This document shows positions 61,509 through 64,000 of a DNA stretch of 64,000 nucleotides, piece by piece. The stretch's first letter is position 1; each line of letters begins with the position of its first letter. The stretch lies in contig NZ_OPYI01000010.1 of the NCBI RefSeq assembly GCF_900343085.1, forward strand, positions 1 to 64,000. The letters are read 5' to 3'. Position numbers and translations under genes: made by a program. The DNA is from Aedoeadaptatus coli. Lineage in GTDB: Bacteria > Bacillota > Clostridia > Tissierellales > Peptoniphilaceae. Under the pieces are notes generated by a model. The model saw only the letters and a list, made by a program, of their open reading frames with translations, had not been told where the DNA came from and made no database searches.

Positions 61509-62738
61509 TTATTCTGCCCAATTGCCGTTTACAAAAATCGGCACTTCAGCGCCATCTTCCGTGGTCGCAATAATGGAGAGATCCGCCGTGCCCACCATAA
61601 AGTCCACGTGGATCAAGCTGTCGTTTGCGCCTCGTTCTAAAAGCGCATCTTCATTTAAATCGCCGCCGCCGGTTAAATTGGTGGGATAGGCCTTTCCGAG
61701 AGCCAAGTGGCAAGAGGCGTTTTCGTCGTAAAGGGTGTTGTAGAAAAGTTGATTGCGATTGGAAATCGGCGAATCGTAGGGAACGAGAGCCACCTCGCCT
61801 AAGCGACGGGCGCCTTCGTCGGTGTCGAGCAAACGGGCGAGAACGTCTTTTCCCTTTTCGGCGTCGAAATCGACGACCTTCCCGTCTTTAAAGCGAAGCC
61901 AAAAGTGATCGATCACATTGCCGTTGTAGGCGAGGGGCATGGAGGCGTAGACGATGCCGTCGACCCCGCTCCGGTGGGGAAGGGTAAAGACTTCTTCCGT
62001 GGGAATATTTGCCACGAAGTAGCGGCCGTCGGGCAAGGTGGATCCGCCGCCGGCCCAAATGTGACCTTCGGGGAGGGTGATCGTCAGGTCCGTTCCCAAG
62101 CTGTTTTTGTAGTGAAGGGATTTGTATGCGGCTTCGGTGAGCTTCTTCGCCTGCCCGTCCACCGTCGTCGTATGCTTTTTCCAATCGGCGATGGTGTTTT
62201 CAGAGACGCGGCACATATCGAAAATCGCCTGCCACAACTTTTTCACGGCAACGTCTGTGTCATCTTCGGGATAGACTTTCTTCGCCCAGGCCTCCGTAGC
62301 GATTCCTGCGACGGTCCATGGGTTTTCGTCCTTCATTATGGCCTCGGAGTAAAAGCGCATGGCCTTGGAGCGGCTCATGGACGCTTCCTGAAGCTTGTGG
62401 GCATCGATTTGTTTTAACAAATCCGGATCCGATCCCGTAAAGGATAAAAAGGCGGCGCCGTTTTCAATGTAGTGGCGATACAATTCCGTATCGAAATCAT
62501 GAACCGTGTTAAGCACCTCTTCCGGTGCATGTTCGTATTTTAAAAGGGTAAGGGCATCGTCCGACCAAATGACGCGCACGTCGGCGGCGCCCTGGGCGTA
62601 GGCCGCTTCGGCGCAGGCGACGACCAAGTCCCTTCCCTCGATGGGACTTCGGATCACAAGATCCTGTCCTTTTTGCAGAGAAAGGCCGGTGTTTATCAGT
62701 AATTCAGCATAAGCATCTAATTGTTCGTTGAAATTCAT
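61509..62738 (-). CDS. Aminopeptidase, M29 family (AmpS/PepS type)
   Basis: The 409-aa metallopeptidase has the family blocks KNSLGTDLTITLPEGHIWAGG, NIPTEEVFTLPHRSGVDG (a metal Glu), DENASCHLALGKAYP (metal His) and NDSLIHVDFMVGT (metal His and Asp). Members release N-terminal amino acids from peptides and act in the cytoplasm. AAAGGAGGAA precedes the ATG. It is divergent from rpsB; a TATACT-like -10 on the minus strand lies at 62758-62763. Confidence 0.95.
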   Translation of the reverse strand: MNFNEQLDAYAELLINTGLSLQKGQDLVIRSPIEGRDLVVACAEAAYAQGAADVRVIWSDDALTLLKYEHAPEEVLNTVHDFDTELYRHYIENGAAFLSFTGSDPDLLKQIDAHKLQEASMSRSKAMRFYSEAIMKDENPWTVAGIATEAWAKKVYPEDDTDVAVKKLWQAIFDMCRVSENTIADWKKHTTTVDGQAKKLTEAAYKSLHYKNSLGTDLTITLPEGHIWAGGGSTLPDGRYFVANIPTEEVFTLPHRSGVDGIVYASMPLAYNGNVIDHFWLRFKDGKVVDFDAEKGKDVLARLLDTDEGARRLGEVALVPYDSPISNRNQLFYNTLYDENASCHLALGKAYPTNLTGGGDLNEDALLERGANDSLIHVDFMVGTADLSIIATTEDGAEVPIFVNGNWAE

Positions 62739-62797
62739 AGTTCCTCCTTTTTCTGAAAGTATACCACAATCCGGCGTCGAAAAAAGAGAAAGGATTC

Positions 62798-62826
62798 TTG
62801 CAAGGGTAGGGTGCGCGTGTTATAAT
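62798..62826 (+). promoter_or_regulatory. Promoter of rpsB
   Basis: TTGCAA (62798-62803) and a perfect TATAAT (62821-62826) are separated by 17 bases. Transcription would start near 62833, which leaves a leader of about 92 bases. Confidence 0.75.
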
Positions 62827-62839
62827 ATATCGGTACAAA

Positions 62840-62910
62840 TACGCACACAGCCTCAGAACCTGGCCGTTGCCTGAGGGTCGCTTTGTTCATACGGGCTGTG
62901 GAGGAAAAAA
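62840..62910 (+). ncRNA. Structured 5' leader of rpsB, candidate S2 autoregulatory element
   Basis: CACAGCC (62846-62852) can pair with GGCTGTG (62894-62900), and CCTCAG (62851-62856) with CTGAGG (62871-62876); the two stems share the CC at 62851-62852, so they compete or stack with a slight shift. The 3' arm ends just before the ribosome binding site region (TTTGGAGG at about 62913-62920). Position and compact structure fit a ribosomal-protein leader, but I cannot assign it to a known class. Confidence 0.45.
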
Positions 62911-62924
62911 CATTTGGAGGTAAT

Positions 62925-63707
62925 ATGTCTGTAGTATCTATGAAGAGCCTGCTTGAAGCCGGCGTACACTTTGGTCACCAAACCAGAAGATGGAACCCGA
63001 AGATGAAGAAATACATCTTCACCGAACGCAACGGTATTTACATTATCGACTTACAAAAAACCGTCGGCAAAATCGAAGAAGCCTACGATTTCGTTCGCGA
63101 AACCGCTCAAAACGGCGGACAAGTTTTATTTGTCGGTACCAAAAAGCAAGCGCAAGATGCCATCGAAAAAGAAGCTAAGCGTTGCGGAGAATTCTACATT
63201 AACCAACGTTGGTTAGGCGGTCTTCTCACCAACTATCAAACCATAAAGAAGAGAATCGCTCGTCTGAAAGATTTGGAAGAAATGGAAACAGACGGTCGCT
63301 TCGACGTTCTTCCCAAGAAGGAAGTTATCGGCCTTCGTCACGAAAGAGAACGTCTTGAAAAATTCTTAGGCGGCATTAAGGACATGAACGGTCTGCCCGA
63401 TGTCATGTACGTCGTCGATCCGAAGAAAGAAAATATCGCCGTTAAAGAAGCGCAAAAGCTCGGCATTCCCATCGTCGGTATTCTCGATACCAACTGCGAT
63501 CCCGATGAATTGGATTACCCCATCCCCGGCAATGACGATGCCATTCGTGCCGTAAAATTAATTACGGAAACCATGGCTAACGCCGTTCTCGAAGGAAAAC
63601 AAGGGGCACAAGACCACGCTGAAGAAGAAGCTGAAGCACCTGAAGCATCTGAAGAAACTGAAAATCAAATCACGGATAGTGCGGCTGATACAAAAGAACA
63701 AGAATAA
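62925..63707 (+). CDS. rpsB: 30S ribosomal protein S2
   Basis: The 260-aa protein begins [19 protein letters not shown], with [13 protein letters not shown] and [13 protein letters not shown], all S2 hallmarks, and ends in an acidic, Glu/Ala-rich tail of about 30 residues. ATG 62925 lies after TTTGGAGG; the longer frame from a TTG at 62883 would cover the leader and is rejected. tsf follows, as is usual. Confidence 0.98.
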   Translation: MSVVSMKSLLEAGVHFGHQTRRWNPKMKKYIFTERNGIYIIDLQKTVGKIEEAYDFVRETAQNGGQVLFVGTKKQAQDAIEKEAKRCGEFYINQRWLGGLLTNYQTIKKRIARLKDLEEMETDGRFDVLPKKEVIGLRHERERLEKFLGGIKDMNGLPDVMYVVDPKKENIAVKEAQKLGIPIVGILDTNCDPDELDYPIPGNDDAIRAVKLITETMANAVLEGKQGAQDHAEEEAEAPEASEETENQITDSAADTKEQE

Positions 63708-63715
63708 GGCAAATT

Positions 63716-63751
63716 ATAAGAGTTCTGGCCAATGGAACTCTTATTTTTTTG
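63716..63751 (+). terminator. Terminator in the rpsB-tsf gap
   Basis: ATAAGAGTTC (63716-63725) pairs perfectly with GAACTCTTAT (63735-63744), followed by a run of T. It lies between two genes that are usually co-transcribed, so it likely sets the S2 to EF-Ts ratio by partial termination. No separate tsf promoter of good quality is seen in the short gap. Confidence 0.8.
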
Positions 63752-63784
63752 AGAGTGCAACTCGTATCTGAAAGGGGACTTAAA

Positions 63785-64000
63785 ATGGAAATTTCTGCAA
63801 AAATGGTAAAAGAATTAAGAGACAAATCCGGCGCAGGCATGATGGACTGCAAGAAGGCCTTAAAGGAATCCAACGGCGACATTGATCGTGCTGCCGACAT
63901 CCTCAGAGAACAAGGCCTGAGCAAGGTCGCTAAGAAGAGCGATCGCATCGCAGCAGAAGGGATTGTAGAAAGCTACATCCACAACAACCGCATCGGCGTT
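63785..64000 (+). CDS. tsf: Elongation factor Ts, N-terminal part (cut by the window end)
   Basis: The first 72 codons are present. [25 protein letters not shown] and the following [23 protein letters not shown] are the UBA-like N-terminal domain and the TDFV-preceding segment of EF-Ts, which recycles EF-Tu-GDP. AGGGGAC before the ATG is the ribosome binding site. The rest lies beyond the window. Confidence 0.97.
   Translation, partial: MEISAKMVKELRDKSGAGMMDCKKALKESNGDIDRAADILREQGLSKVAKKSDRIAAEGIVESYIHNNRIGV

Noticed and set aside
62883-62924. TTG-started extension of rpsB
   Set aside because: The stretch is part of the structured leader, and ATG 62925 with TTTGGAGG matches the S2 N-terminus.
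62827-62924. Metabolite riboswitch or T-box upstream of rpsB
   Set aside because: No conserved T-box, TPP, SAM or purine core sequence is visible; a ribosomal-protein leader fits the gene better.
1-64000. CRISPR arrays, tRNA or rRNA genes
   Set aside because: No regularly spaced repeats and no cloverleaf or rRNA-like stretches were seen in the short intergenic gaps.

Overview
The window is a gene-dense chromosomal segment of a Gram-positive bacterium of the Firmicutes, most likely an anaerobic, non-sporulating member of the Clostridia/Tissierellia group. The evidence is the gene content and order: an ispH-rpsA fusion, cdaA-cdaR, stp-prkC-rsgA with a PASTA kinase, rqcH facing yicC, two Asp23/Gls24 genes, fhs, ackA, strong AGGAGG-type ribosome binding sites, and frequent TTG and GTG starts. 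By eye the base composition is a little above 50% G+C, high for this group; a Peptoniphilaceae-type organism is my inference, not something the sequence proves. No tRNA, rRNA or CRISPR array was seen, and no stretch without a gene exceeds 300 bases.

Layout. 1-260: end of an IS1182-type transposase cut by the window edge. 357-3137: an ADP-ribosylglycohydrolase, a secreted copper-amine-oxidase-N/sunset-domain protein (minus strand) and ychF (minus). 3192-5336: promoter with a 20-bp-period direct repeat, then a degenerate ABC ATPase with an acidic tail and its ABC-2 permease. 5383-7670: Cof-type HAD hydrolase, rbgA, rnhB. 7745-23618: one unbroken run of co-directional, mostly overlapping genes: asp23-type gene, nusB, xseA, xseB, ispA, tlyA, recN, nudix, punA, pdp, site-2 protease, scpA, scpB, rluB, mnmM, a flavoprotein, cmk, plsC, ispH-rpsA. 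23667-27729: DUF5317-like membrane protein, cdaA, cdaR (c-di-AMP synthesis) and guaB. 27777-32307: a peptide-antibiotic-type ABC exporter (minus) divergent from a two-component system. 32379-34872: purE, fhs, a TrpR-like regulator. 34914-51229: rqcH (minus), then yicC, gmk, rpoZ, coaBC, priA, def, fmt, a zinc peptidase, rsmB, rlmN, stp, prkC, rsgA, rpe, thiN. 51277-52473 (minus): a D-2-hydroxyacid dehydrogenase and rpmB. 52614-58200: second asp23-type gene, fakA-like, recG, rsmD, coaD, a coiled-coil protein. 58230-64000: tmcAL (minus), ackA, yceD, rpmF, an M29 aminopeptidase (minus), rpsB with a structured leader, and the start of tsf.

How it fits together. Three blocks follow the Bacillus subtilis order as I recall it (yqhY-nusB-xseAB-ispA-tlyA-recN...scpAB-rluB-cmk; yloA/yloC-gmk-rpoZ-coaBC-priA-def-fmt-rsmB-rlmN-prpC-prkC-rsgA-rpe-thiN-rpmB-yloU-yloV-recG; ylbH-coaD-ylbM-ylbN-rpmF). 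The sporulation genes that occupy fixed slots in that order (spoIVB/spo0A, spoIIM, dacF-spoIIA, dacB-spmAB, spoVM, ylbJ) are all absent here. Most genes serve translation, ribosome and tRNA maturation, DNA repair and chromosome segregation, nucleotide salvage and synthesis, isoprenoid, CoA and phospholipid synthesis, and envelope signalling. The accessory content is limited to the IS end, the ADP-ribosylglycohydrolase, the degenerate ABC pair, and the antibiotic-response module. I did not find an obviously new multi-gene system. The least explained items are the degenerate ABC pair with its promoter repeat, the internal promoter-like site in ispH-rpsA, and the rpsB leader with the rpsB/tsf intergenic terminator.
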